This document shows positions 44,549 through 56,237 of a stretch of 64,000 nt of DNA, one piece after another. This stretch comes from Misgurnus anguillicaudatus (taxonomy: Eukaryota > Chordata > Actinopteri > Cypriniformes > Cobitidae): positions 45,656,001 through 45,720,000 of the forward strand of contig NC_073358.2 of assembly GCF_027580225.2 (NCBI RefSeq). Direction: 5' to 3'. The position numbers and the translations under genes are program-made. How positions within the stretch are numbered: the stretch's first letter is position 1; every line of letters starts with the position of its first letter. Below the pieces are notes generated by a model that saw nothing but the letters and a program-made list of their open reading frames with translations, was not told the origin of the DNA and did not search any database.

Positions 44549-45754
44549 AGTGATGGGAGTAACGCGCTACAAAGCAACTCCGTCACTGTAATTCCACTAC
44601 TTTTAGCGGTAATGAGCATGTAACGAAGTATTTTTTAAAACTCAAGTAACGCAGTTACAATGACTGAAATTTAAATGAGTTTGTTACTCATGTTACTCAC
44701 GTTACTCGCGTTACTCTAAAAATGAACACTTGAAGAGTTTCGTTGCAAAACGAGATAAATCCATTTTTTACATTTTTTCTCAAGACATGTTTATTATTAT
44801 GTTATCATGTTATTATTTTGTTTCATGGTGCTACTTAGTTGTATTTTTTAAGTTATGAAGGTTTAAATTAGTGATAGACCGATATATCGGCCGGCCAATA
44901 TATCGGGCCGATATTTGCGAGTTTTATGCGTATCGGCATCGGCCGATACATGGCTGCCGTGTTTGCCGATTTTTCCGGCATAATTTACAGACAGAGTGCT
45001 GGAACCCGCAAGCGATTGCAGGTCATGTGACTAAAAACAACCAACCTTTTCACGACAACATTGAAAGCTCGGCTGAACAGCTGATCATAGCTGAACAAAG
45101 TGGGTTTTTTTTCATCTTTATGGGGCGGTTTCCTGGACAGGGATTAGACTAGTCCTAGACTACAATAAATGTAAGAACTGTGCAAACTAATAACATCTCT
45201 TTTTAACAACATGCCATTTTTTTACATAATTTTTATGATGTAAATTGAGTGAGCAAAACCAGTATCGACTCCAAATATCGGCTCAAGAAAATCGGCAGCC
45301 TGTATCGGTCATCGGCTAAGGCTGATGAAACAAAAATCGGTATCGGCATCAGCACTGAAAAATCCATATCGGTCGATCCCTAGTTTAAATCAAAACAAAC
45401 CAACTGCAGTTGCATTGAAATTAATTGGAATGCACAACCAAAAAACGAGATTTCTGAACAATTAAAAAAACGGTGGTTATCTCATTTTGCAACGAAACTC
45501 TTCACTTGCAGATAAGACATTTCTGATCTAACATCGCAGGACTGTGGTGGGCGGCAGAATGAATAATAACACAGAAGGTGTGTTAGTTTAGGGACAACAC
45601 AGAGTTCATTTTTCACAAAATAGAGTACCGAGTAACGAACTCATTTAAATTTCAGTAATTGATTAAAAAAATACTTAGTTACATGCTCATTACTGCTAAA
45701 AGTAGTGGAATTACAGCAACGGAATTACTTTGTAACATGTTACTCCCATCACTG
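44549..45754. mobile_element. CAGTGATGGGAGTAACGCG fold-back element
   Basis: The ends are CAGTGATGGGAGTAAC and GTTACTCCCATCACTG. The arms share CTACTTTTAGC, AATGAGCATGTAAC and GAGTTTCGTTGCAAAA in opposite orientation. It is related in style to the element at 60995-61481. Confidence 0.8.
44869..45382. mobile_element. hAT-type MITE with perfect 8-bp target duplication
   Basis: The ends TAGTGATAGACCGATAT and, inverted, TAGGGATCGACCGATAT match at 15 of 17 bases. GTTTAAAT flanks both sides exactly (44861-44868 and 45383-45390). An 8-bp duplication is the hallmark of the hAT superfamily. The interior has many CCGATA/TATCGG words and what looks like a further insertion beginning near 45122 (GGTTTCCTGGACAGGGATTA). 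Confidence 0.9.
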
Positions 45755-45810
45755 TTTTAATACACACAATGTGTAAAAAATTAACACATCATTTTTTACT
45801 GTGTGCTATC

Positions 45811-48800
45811 ACGACATTGTGAGTTATTTACTAAGTCATACAGTCAGACTATCTCTTACCATTTGTAAGTTAGATGAACTTCATCCACGGGCTTCCGAAA
45901 AGGAGCTGACATAGACCGCTAGTTATATCCACGTTGTCGTGCGCGCTGACTATATCTTCTTGAACAGACTCGATGCCAGAATCTTCACATATTAATTCTC
46001 TAGTGGCAGCCGTTATTGTTGTAAACGAATTCAACACAAGCGCTCTTTGGTAACGTGGTTGATTACTTTACTGTTGATCATCTGTCCATCATCGTATAAA
46101 GCCCTCCCTAACAATTTGATTGGTTCGACCAGCTTTGGATCGAGCATAGTTGCACCACAACGGAGCGAAGCCAGACCAAACTTCCCGACCTGAAATGTGG
46201 TTGGTGGGGCTAAGTTTGGCTAGGGCCCAGGCTAGGTATATTTTAGTACAATCTACTTCCCAAAAAATGAAAAAATTGCCCCAAGCTGTCACCGGCACTG
46301 TACTTTAAAAAGGTCCTAATATTTACGATTAGGTACAGTTATGCAAACATTTGGTACACTGGTGCTAATAGCACTAAAAGCTGTTAATTGACTAGCAATC
46401 ATAAACTGTAAAAAATATTTTGGGGCTTAGTAAATTTAACTAAAGAAAATAAGTAAATTCTATTTAAAAATTAATTCTAGTTTTTTTTGTAAAAAAAACA
46501 CAAAAAGGTGAGTAATTCTAAATGAACATATTATTTAGTAAATTCAACTAAATTTTATCATGTAAAATTTGTAAGAAGGAAATTAAATGTATAATTTTTG
46601 GTTGGAATTATTTTAGTAAATATAATAAACTAGGCAGTGGACTAAAAATAATAGGCTGTATTTATTTATTTAAAATATAGTGCATTATTTTTACATGCAC
46701 TTTTTTCAAGTACATTTTCCATGGAATTTTAAGCAATTGCAAAAATTGTTTCCTATGATTACAAGCTTTTAGTACTATTTAGCACCATTTTTTAGCGCAG
46801 CAATATGTTCCCCTGAGATAGTAATATAAACTCTTTAGGTGCAAAGATTTTTCTGAAAGAATATTGAACTAGTGACAGCTAGGGACCATTTTTTTGACCT
46901 TGCTTTCCGATGTGCAGTGACCTTGGGTTTAGGGGCGGAGTTAGGGGTGGGGCTTTTTATCCTTTCTTCCAATAATTGTATGATTGATTTACTTTGTACA
47001 AATTCAGATGAATTACACATCTTTTAAAATATGAATTGAATGAAGTGCAGTCTGAAAAATTTAATACATTTTTTATTATATTCATTGTTTTTACTGTGTA
47101 TAATTTTTTTATTAAACAAAAAATTGAAAATGAATACTCACACCTCTTTTAGGCTCTCCATTTTTTTTTTACAAAACGTACTTTTGTACTTATCAGTTTG
47201 TACTCACTATTAGTGTTTGAGTATTGATTTTACACCTTGCACTACTGTACAGACGCTGGGACCTGTAATGAAATAGCTGGATACCATTTATGTTTTCATC
47301 TCTCTCTATGCCTGTTTTTCTCGCCCTTGCTCTACCTCTTGCTCTCTCTTGTTGATTTATATGGTGGACTGTTTTCTCAAGCCCACATGATCCTGGAGTT
47401 TGCATGAAGCTCCCTCAACCAGAACCGATGTCATTTAAATCCAGTTAAATAGATGACCCCATAAATTTTCTCCAATAATAAGCGGGACAGCTGAGAGGAA
47501 TGCCAGGAGGTGAGATGGAGAACCAGCGTCTGGTCACTGTGTTCTGCCTAAAAAAATTGCCATCTCTCTCTGTATGTCTGTCTGTCTCTCGCCGAGTCTG
47601 TTCCTGGAGTATAGAACTCGAGGGAGAAACTAAGACAGCCCACCCAGAGTCTGTATTCACCAGAGAGCACTAAACCTCACCAGACATGTGAGAATCACAG
47701 ACGTGTGCTTTTTCGCCCTCAAACTTCATCATATCTGTCTATCTTTCCTTCTGCCTTCTTCTATTTTATGTGTTTTTATATCATTTTTTGTCCTTTCATC
47801 CCATCAGGTGCATAAACCAAAAGGACCACGGCAGTGAGCGCTCACATTTTCATCCGCCTTTCGCATGAACAACTGCAAATGATGAAATAAAAATTACTTT
47901 ATTCTTGTATCAGAAAATATTTTAAGTAAAAAAAAGCATAGATTTTGAAATGGATCTGGTTATTGGTTTGTGGCTTATGTGAAACTTCAATAGACATCAG
48001 ACAGTTAAACTTACAGTATGGCTTCTAGAGAAATATAAACCATCACCTTAAAACCTCCAAGTTTATCATAAAAATCGCTTTATCACTTATTTTTGCGAAA
48101 TTAGACCTATGAGGTGTCATGAAACATTTTGATAAAAAAGTAAATGCAAAGTAAGAGTATCAAAATAAGCAGCATACAGTTACAAACATTTCTTTATGTA
48201 CTATTTTGCACATGATTTTAAATGACGTCATACAAACCAATTTTGTTATTTTTTTCCACATTTAAGGGGAACATTTTCATTACCGCAACGTGTCCATGAC
48301 TGGATTTGGGTTCTTTGACATGGAAATATTTATAATAAAAAAAATCTAAAATAAAAAAGCTTCAGTGCATGTTATACTATAAACATTTACAGTAAAGAAA
48401 CATGTGGTATTGGGTGATCATTGGTAAATGTAGAGACAATAATAAGGAATATAAATGTGTCCAAGAAGACCGATTTTCTCATCCTCCGCAACTATTTTCA
48501 ATCATTGTTTAAGCCCTTTAAGGAACTAACATTTAAAAAAAATTGTTGGAAGGGACATAATTGACTGTGACACTCAAGATGGCTACCAGGTAAGCAGTTC
48601 TCTCCAGATAAAAGTTGAAATTTTGTTTGTCATAGTAACTAGACAACTTTTTAGTTTTCATTACCGACACATGAGTTTGTAAATGCATATATTAAATGTA
48701 ATATCATGTTGCGGTAATGATAATTTTTGATAATGATAATCTAAAAAAATTTAATAATTCTATAGAAGATATTTTTAAAATCCTCTAAAAATAATTGTTA

Positions 48801-50878
48801 TAGTAAGTTCAGACCTTAAAATCTTATATGTGCAAAAAAAATCTGATGCTGGCACCTTCTAAAACTGGATTTCGCGAGAATCACGCACCTTACTTAAAAA
48901 TAAGATGATATTAACCCAATGCTCTCATATTACGTACGTTCATCAAACACCTTCACTTCAAATTGGCTTAGTCCCAGCCTCAGGCTATTCAGAAATACCG
49001 TTTTGTTGGCAGAATCCACTAAATCCGCCAGGTTGAAGTCCTCTAAGTGCACAGAAGACAAACCAACCACATTCAAAGTTGTGTCCCTTGTGAGTACTTG
49101 GACCTAAATACAACCCGAATACTGCAGTCACATGCATCATAGCCCCCCCAATGTGTGATTCAGTTTCTTCATTTCTACATTCTGACTTTTATCATTTGCA
49201 ATGTTTTTAGTTGTATCTTAAGGGATTTTGTTACTATGTCTTGTCCAAATAATTTGGATTTTTTTAGATGTGCAGGTTTTTACAAAATGGTGCGCAAGTT
49301 TGTCCTCAGGGTTCCCCCCACACATCAGGATTTCTGATCGTAAATATTAAACATGTTTTATATGTATGATTCGCTCAGTTGATCAGGTTCAGACACTCTT
49401 AACACACCTCACACCAAGGGAAAATCTGATAAGATAATCTGTAGAACCGTTAAGATAATCAGGACATAGCTATTTTTGTCGGAAGGGGGAAAATCGGCCC
49501 AAAATCAGCCCAATTATCTTTTGGTGTGTACCCAGCATAAGAGCCTGACAAAAAGTTTTCTTGTACAATAAAACATATCAGACACTGCATCTGAACTCCT
49601 TGTTTACTCTCTAAAGATTTAATGCTGTTTACATCTTGACAGGATATCCATAATTATAACTTTTCAACTAGTAAAACCTGTTCATGTATTTTTTAAACTC
49701 GTAATTACAACTTAGAAACTCATTTCCCAGTTTAACTTTGTAACATCACATTGAAACAATTGATTTGCAGCAGCTTCAACAGTTAAAAGTTGTTATTTGG
49801 GTACCTCTTTATTTTTCTGTTTATAATAGCACGTTGCCTGATGTATTTTTCTTGATCTTTAGCAGGCGCATGTAGAATTAATGTAGTGATTTATTACGCA
49901 CAATTTATTGTGTTAGGTCCATGGGCGTTGTTAGCTCTTTAAGTTGTCATCTCATAATTACAGTAATTCTTATATGACTTTTAACATAGTGTTTGACATT
50001 CACAACCCTACTGTTGCAACTAATAGGAAATCTACATATGTGATGTTTTAAAAGAGCTGAGCTACAGCAAATCTCTCTTACAAAGAGGTGGACGGCTTTG
50101 TCAAGTCATGTGTTTATGTGTGTGTGTATGTTGGGTTTACCAAGGCCTCCGTCGCTCCCCAGCTGGCAGTTTGATGGGCTCCTGTGGTGACTCCACTGTG
50201 GGAAACAGGAAATCTCAATATTTTTCCTGTTCACAGCACAGAAATGCACTAAAGTCGGGGAGAGAAATGACTTCTGTCCGTCAATGACACACACACCCTC
50301 TCTGCATTATAATAGCACAAGAATTCAGAAAGAGCAAGTACACACGCAAGCATGTCCATAATGCTCACTGTATATCTGAAATGGCATGCTTGTGGTATTT
50401 TCAAAAGACGGTAGTATGCAGAATATGTGCACGGTGATTGTTTTTTGCAACCATAATACAATAAACTGCTGTATTTCAATTTGAGTTTATTTATATATTT
50501 CACAATTGAAAAAGTGAATGCTTAGCAGTGATAACATCAGGGAAAAAATAAGATATGCATATTGCAAATTATTTCACAAAATATGTACATTAATGATATA
50601 TGAACTCTAGCAATAATTGTCTGTAGGTAATTGGACTGTTATAGTTATAGTGCGATTGAAGCAAGTATGCTTATAAAATATTTCACATATTAGTAATATT
50701 ACTAATAATGTCATTCGGGTTGTAATCAGATCATTACTTTCATATTAAGCTAATATGTTTATCAGTTTTCTGCTAAATGTATACTAAAGAGATATTAAAT
50801 GTATAAATAATTGTATGTAGGATTGCAAAAGCTATTGCTCTAAATTTAACAATATTGTGCTCCACAAAATACTCTTAT
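45811..50878. other. Upstream flank, mixed repeats, no gene seen
   Basis: Apart from the relative of the 37757 element around 46300-46850 and the element at 48250-48887, I see no coding exon here. Sequence at 47200-47700 and around 50100-50320 is repeat-poor and unassigned. Confidence 0.5.
48250..48887. mobile_element. Relative of the 35642-36562 element
   Basis: CATTACCGCAACGTGTCC, CTCATCCTCCGCAACT, AAGATGGCTACCAGGTAAG and a right end TTTCGCGAGAATCACGCACC occur in the same order as in 35642-36562. The left end is not clear. Confidence 0.7.
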
Positions 50879-51352
50879 CAGTCCTTTCAGGAAACAATTT
50901 TTTTTGTGATTGTTGCGGGAAAAAATCCTTGATCTTGCGACACGTTTTCTTAAAAAATGTGATGGAATATGCAGCATATTTATGCAATTTGATGTGATAA
51001 AATTGCGGGAACTTGCAAAAACTGTTTGCAGCTTTTTAAGCTTTTCATTGATGTTCACGTCGCAAAATCACTTCATAACATTCCCATGGCAACAATTGAC
51101 ATGGCTGCGCTGGTGTGAAGTAAATGCAAAATTTTTCAACTTTCTGCTAAGATATAAGTGACTTTTTGCTACGAAAATGCGGGCATTTTGAAATCATGCA
51201 AGCCCCGCATATTTTGCATGCAGAAATCTACAATTTATGTGGCGAAAGTGCGGTGTATTTTAAAAAAATGCATCCTCTGCATAAATATGCAGACTTTGAC
51301 TGATTATGCATTAAATCATGCGATTGCATAATCGCGTTTTTCTGGAGGGACT
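50879..51352. mobile_element. CAGTCCCTCCAGAAAAACGCG-type element
   Basis: The left end CAGTCCTTTCAGGAAA and the right end, inverted, AGTCCCTCCAGAAAAACGCG enclose GATTATGCAATCGC-type words. It is a common fish non-autonomous element of hAT-like style without coding capacity. Confidence 0.7.
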
Positions 51353-51499
51353 CTCTTACTTCACAATGCAGATTACTTCATCTTTTACTTAAGATAACAT
51401 TTACAGTTGGGGATATGGTTAATTTCATACAACATTTTTATTACGAATTACGCTGTATATTTTGCATAACAAAATAAATTACAAATTTGCATACATTTA

Positions 51500-51870
51500 C
51501 AGTGGCGGCCGGTGACTTTTGTCGAGGGTGCACTATACAAAGCTCGTCACAACATGTATGTAGCCTGTCATGTGTGTGGCTCGTCATTTCAAAATATGTG
51601 TTCGGCGCGTCATGTGAACATTGTGCATCATGCGTCTTGTCAAAATACGTGCCTCCTGCACATGCATTGAAATGGTTTATGACAAAAGTGACGCTCGTGT
51701 TTGCAGATACTCACTTAATTTCATGTGTAATGAGAGTTTAGTGTTAAGTTGGTGTCTTGCGAGTATTTTGTGAACGTGAGTTTTGCGTTTTGGCACATGA
51801 TGCACATATTTTGTGCTCATATTTTGACATGACGAGCAACACACGACATACTTTGAATTCGTGCCCCTCG
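51500..51870. repeat. CATGTATGTAGCCTGTCATG repeat, copy 2
   Basis: Colinear with 41725-42120 over AACATGTATGTAGCC, TTTCAAAATATGTGTTC and CTTGTCAAAATACGTGCC. Confidence 0.65.
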
Positions 51871-52039
51871 GAAGAGAAGTCATTGGCTGCCTCTATACAT
51901 TAATGTTAATGCAAAACCCCAAACTGCTTACATTTGGTTAGTAATTTAAAAATATTGGATGAAAGTTTGTATATTTCACATAATTTCCTTGTTTTACATT
52001 TTTCAAAATGTTTTTTTCAAGTTTAAATAAAAGATGCTT

Positions 52040-52585
52040 TGGTATCACTTTACCAACATGATGTCCATGGCACAAAATGTAGCTTTTTTTCATGCCTTGA
52101 GCCCGAATGTCTTTTCGAATTTCTATAAATAGTTTTTCGTGTCCGGTGCACAACTTTCTTTTTCGTTTTGTTTCATTTTATGTATTGTTTTCTCATATTT
52201 TTTTCTATTTTTAAATCATTATCGCTTGGGGTTGGGGTTAGATTTGGGGTTTGGGTTAGGATGTACTTTTATGTATTGGTTTCTACATGATTTTGTTCCG
52301 ATTTAAAATTATTCTCGCCATCAGGTTTGGGTTAGTTGTCTAAAAATGTTACAGAAAGTGAATCCAACCCCAAGCGACAATGGTAAGAAAATAGAAAAAA
52401 ATAATAAATAAAATGACACAAAAAAGAAATTCGTGCAACGGATAACAAAAAACTATTTATAGAAATTTGTGCGAGTGACACGTAAAAGACATTTGTGCTC
52501 AAGGCACGAAAATAAGTCAAATTACGTGCCATGTACACAAATAATTAAATACAAATTTCATGACTATAACACGACTTTCACGACT
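52040..52585. mobile_element. Palindromic element with CTATAAATAGTTTTTCGTG arms, copy 1
   Basis: TTTCTATAAATAGTTTTTCG (52110) mirrors AAAAACTATTTATAGAAA (52448). The inner arms GGGTTAGGATGTAC and AACCCCAAGCGACAATG are also opposed. A second, interrupted copy is at 60150-60985. Confidence 0.75.
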
Positions 52586-53321
52586 TTGCTACTTTCAATA
52601 TTTACAAATAAATACATTTATACAATCAAAAGTTGTAACTGTTAACATAAGTTAATACACAATGATTTAAAATGAACAATCGTATCAGCATTATGAACAA
52701 AGACTAATAAAACAAAAGTCATCAGTTGGATATGGTTCACTGTTAGTTCAGATGCATTTATCAATGTTAATAAATTCAGCCTTATTGTAAAGTGTCACCA
52801 ATGCTTATTTATTTATTTATGGTTAATGTGAACCCCACTCTTGGTTCCCACTAGTCTCGGGTTGCTGAATTATAAATAAACACATTGAGGTCTCTTGGCT
52901 ACTTGTATTGTTGTATACTGCATGCATGCAACGTTTCCTAAGATTAGCAGGTACTGTAGTGTACATTGTGCAGTAAGCACTATGCAAATATTCTGTTGTA
53001 AACATACGTATTACCTGCTTCATTAATACAGGCACAGATATACTGTACACACCCTGCCATTCAGCAGGAGGCTGCTGAAGGTGCTGGTTCCCGTTGAGTG
53101 TGCAGACTGAGGTACTGTGTGATCTTAATGACCCAAATCCAATAAATGCCTCTCCAGGTCTCCTTAACAAGAAAAATGGGCGAGATGCTTTTAAACGGGG
53201 GTTAGGTTTATAAAAATGAGCTCCTCGTGTTTCTTCGTAGGGCTGCAAGATGTAGTATGAGGTCATGTGGCGGTACTGAGGGAAAGTATGTGTGTTGATG
53301 TGGATTGTGTTTAAAGATAAA

Positions 53322-53445
53322 ACGTTTCTGGAGCTTAATGGGCAGAGCACTGAGTTCGCAACTCAAAAGTTCATGGGTTTGATCCTGAGGGAACACACAT
53401 AATATGCATATAATTTAATGCACTAAAAGTCCAAATGCATTGAAT
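53322..53445 (+). mobile_element. tRNA-derived SINE copy
   Basis: GGAGCTTAATGGGCAGAGCA, GTTCATGGGTTTGATCCTGA and GGGAACACACATAATATGCA follow the SINE order. It overlaps the longest random open frame on the minus strand. Confidence 0.65.
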
Positions 53446-53679
53446 TTTTGTAGTCTTAGCTCTTCAGAATTGATCTACTGAAAGACAACAAAGCCAATCC
53501 CACTGTTTTAACCTCAGTGACATTTGTTGTATGGGCGGGGCTTCATTATTGCTTTTGTCTAATAATCATTTATTTTTGTATGACTCACCTCAATATAAAT
53601 TTATACGAAATAGCCACCTTGTAAAAAATTTAAGCCGGCTTTGTGCAACAAAAAAGCCAAATGTGACTTTGACAATTGC

Positions 53680-54031
53680 TTAAAGGTGCAGTGTGTAAAT
53701 TTTAGAGTCATCTAGTGGTGAGGTTGCGAATTGCAACCAACACATAGAAAAGCTACAGTAGCCACCACCGGACAAACATGTCATCGTCGGAGACAACTTA
53801 GTAAAAAATTGGTCCGTTAAGGGCTTCTGTAGAAAAATGGCGGCACAAAATGGCGACTTCCATGTAAGGGGACCCTCTGTGTATGTAGATAAAAAGGTCT
53901 CGTTCTAAGTTAATAAACACATAACGGTTCATTATAAAAAGGTCTTTATACACCCCTGATAATATAGTTTTGTATATTATTTTGCATTTCTGTCAAGAGA
54001 TCCTTCTAAATATTACACACTGCACCTTTAA
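53680..54031. mobile_element. TTAA-flanked MITE, AAAGGTGCAGTGTGTAA ends
   Basis: The inverted ends are AAAGGTGCAGTGTGTAAAT and ATTACACACTGCACCTTT, with TTAA at 53680-53683 and 54028-54031. It is about 350 bp with no coding capacity; the TTAA target indicates piggyBac- or Kolobok-type mobilisation. Confidence 0.9.
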
Positions 54032-54891
54032 ATTTAAATGCATTATTTATACAGTAAATAAAGTAACTATAAATTTCTCTTCGGTGCACACTAGCCACAT
54101 TTTTATGCATATGTGTGGCCACATTGCTAAAGACCAGAAAAAAATCAGTCTAAGATGGTTTGCTAGTCTAAGCTAGTTATTTACCCTGACTCCTATTCAG
54201 AAAAACCAGTTAAAGCTGGTATAAACTGGGTAGCACTAACTGGAGCACATCCGTACATCGTTTCTATTCCTCTTACCTGCCACCTCAGTCGTGTGTACTA
54301 TGCACAAAGTAAACAACATTTATCATTGCATGCAAATGATCGACTTAAAATCTCAGCGTCAACAAAGACGTCCATTCATCCGTGGTCTTTGGCCTCAGAT
54401 GAACTCGTGGCAGATTACAGACTTGTTCTTTCTTAATGTTTGTCTTTTTACGTGGTAAAAAGCTGTTTGCCGTCTGAACCGGGCTGAAGATGACGGGTAG
54501 CGATTTATGCTACAACTACACAGCGATAAAGATCCTGATGTTTATCTGTTAGTCTAAGGGAGGTGTCGTCTGAGATTGTAGTAATTTCGTGGTAAAACAC
54601 CTTTGGCAATATCCGCTTCTTGTGCGGCTAAGGTTATGAAGTTCGACACAGACAGAGATGATTTACGTGTCGCTAATAAGCAGTGTAGATATTTTTAAGG
54701 AAACGTACAAAACGTTCAGTAATGAAAGAGGAGTTATAGAAAGGAAAGTGCCGTAAATAAATGACTCATGCTGTTTGTGGGAGAATACCAGAAATTAATT
54801 GACATTTATGTTGTTAACCGCTGAAATGCAAGATGTTAGCACCTTCAGTTTTGATAATTTACTAGCAAATACTCCTGCTACCTGAGACAAC

Positions 54892-55210
54892 TTAAAGGGA
54901 TAGTTCACTCAAAATAGGAAAATTCTGTCATCATTTACCCACTCTCATGTTGTTACAAACCTGTATACATTTCTTTATTCTGATGAACAAAAAGAATGAT
55001 ATTTTGAGGAATGTTTGTAACCAAACCCATCAAAAGCCCCATTGACTTCCATAGTAGGAATAAAGAATACTATGGAAGCCAATGGGCCTTTTAATTTGGC
55101 TACAGACATTGCTAAAAATATCTACCTTTGTGTAGGAAATCTATAAAGGTTTGTAACAACATGAAAGTGAGTAAATAGTGACAAATTTTTCATTTTTGGA
55201 TGAACTTTAA
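54892..55210. mobile_element. TTAA-flanked MITE, AAAGGGATAGTTCACTC ends
   Basis: TTAA lies at 54892-54895 and 55207-55210. The arms share CCATAGTA/TACTATGG and CATGTTGTTACAAACC/GGTTTGTAACAACATG. It is the same family as 38142-38945, and a fragment ends at 61531-61534. Confidence 0.9.
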
Positions 55211-55459
55211 AACCGAAATAACATGTAAAGCCAGAAACACACAGTATGTGAGTACATGAATACACAGACAAATACTTGGCTGGCACACTTCGTTCTTACA
55301 TTACTGTGGTTGTACCAGACCTCAGTGCCCGAGGGCCGATAAAGTTACATTCAGATATCTGTGCCATTTAACTGTGTCATTATTAAGGTCAGTTAGATTT
55401 CCTTATAGTTGCACGGTGAAAGTTAACAGTAGTTGATCTCACCTGAAAAAGAACGATAT

Positions 55460-56237
55460 ACGCTGCAAAAAAATGACTTTCTTACTTAGTATTTTTCTCT
55501 TGTTTTCACTACAAATACTCATAATTCTTAAATTAAGATGCATTTTATTGATGAGCAAAATTACCCAAGAAAATAAGTCAAAATAAGACAAAAACATAAC
55601 ATGCACTTGTGCATAAAACAAGACCCAAATCTGACAATTGAGTAAGAAAACAATCTTGAATTTTTTTTAAAGAAAAATGCAAGATTTTTTTATCGCACTG
55701 AAAATTTTTTTTGCTTGTTTTAAGCAAAAATGTACTTAAAGGTCCCGTTCTTCCTGTATTTTTGAAGCTTTGATTGTGTGTGCAGTATAACCTGTGTTCA
55801 CACTTCAAAAATTGACTTTCTTACTTATTTTTTTGTCTTTTTTTCAGTAAAAATATAAAAAAATGCTTAAATTAAGATGTATTTTCTTGATGAGCAAAAT
55901 TACCTAGGAAAATAAGTTTAGCTTTTAGACAAGAAAATATAAATTTAAGTAAATTAGTGCTTAAAACAAGCAAAACAATTATCTGCAAATGGATTAAGAA
56001 AAATTTTCTTGAAATAAATTTACTTTTTTCATAAACACTTAATTCAAGAATTTTTTTCTTATTCCATTTGCAATTTTTTTTTGCTTGTTTTTAGCACAAA
56101 TTAGCTTACATTTGATATTTTTTGACTAAAAACTAGACGTATTTTTCTAGGTCATTTTGCTCATCTAAAATTGTGAAATATTTATACTGAAAACAAGACA
56201 AAAATACTAAGTAAGAAAGAAATTTTTTGCAGTGCAC
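55460..56237. mobile_element. CTGCAAAAAAATGAC fold-back elements
   Basis: Arms containing TTAAATTAAGATG, GAGCAAAATTACC and AAGAAAATAAGT mirror GGTCATTTTGCTCATC and ACTAAGTAAGAAAG. The arrangement suggests one fold-back element broken by, or fused to, another near 55740-55810. A half element of the same family is at 57470-57610. Confidence 0.7.

Larger units (their letters stand above)
44445..45810. mobile_element. Nested stack with ACACTGTAAAAAAT outer ends
   Basis: The outer element has ACACTGTAAAAAATTATGTG at left and ACACATCATTTTTTACTGTG at right, with TTTTTTACACATTGTGTGTG mirrored by ACACACAATGTGTAAAAAAT. It holds a CAGTGATGGGAGTAAC element (44549-45754) which in turn holds a hAT-like element (44869-45382). 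Confidence 0.75.

Noticed and set aside
44871..45152. 93-codon open frame with Arg/Tyr-rich start
   Set aside because: It is a translation of the CCGATA repeats at the end of a hAT-type MITE.
52823..53350. 175-codon open frame on the minus strand, the longest in the window
   Set aside because: It has no recognisable domain and ends near a SINE; its composition looks random and it has no gene context, so chance is the simplest reading.
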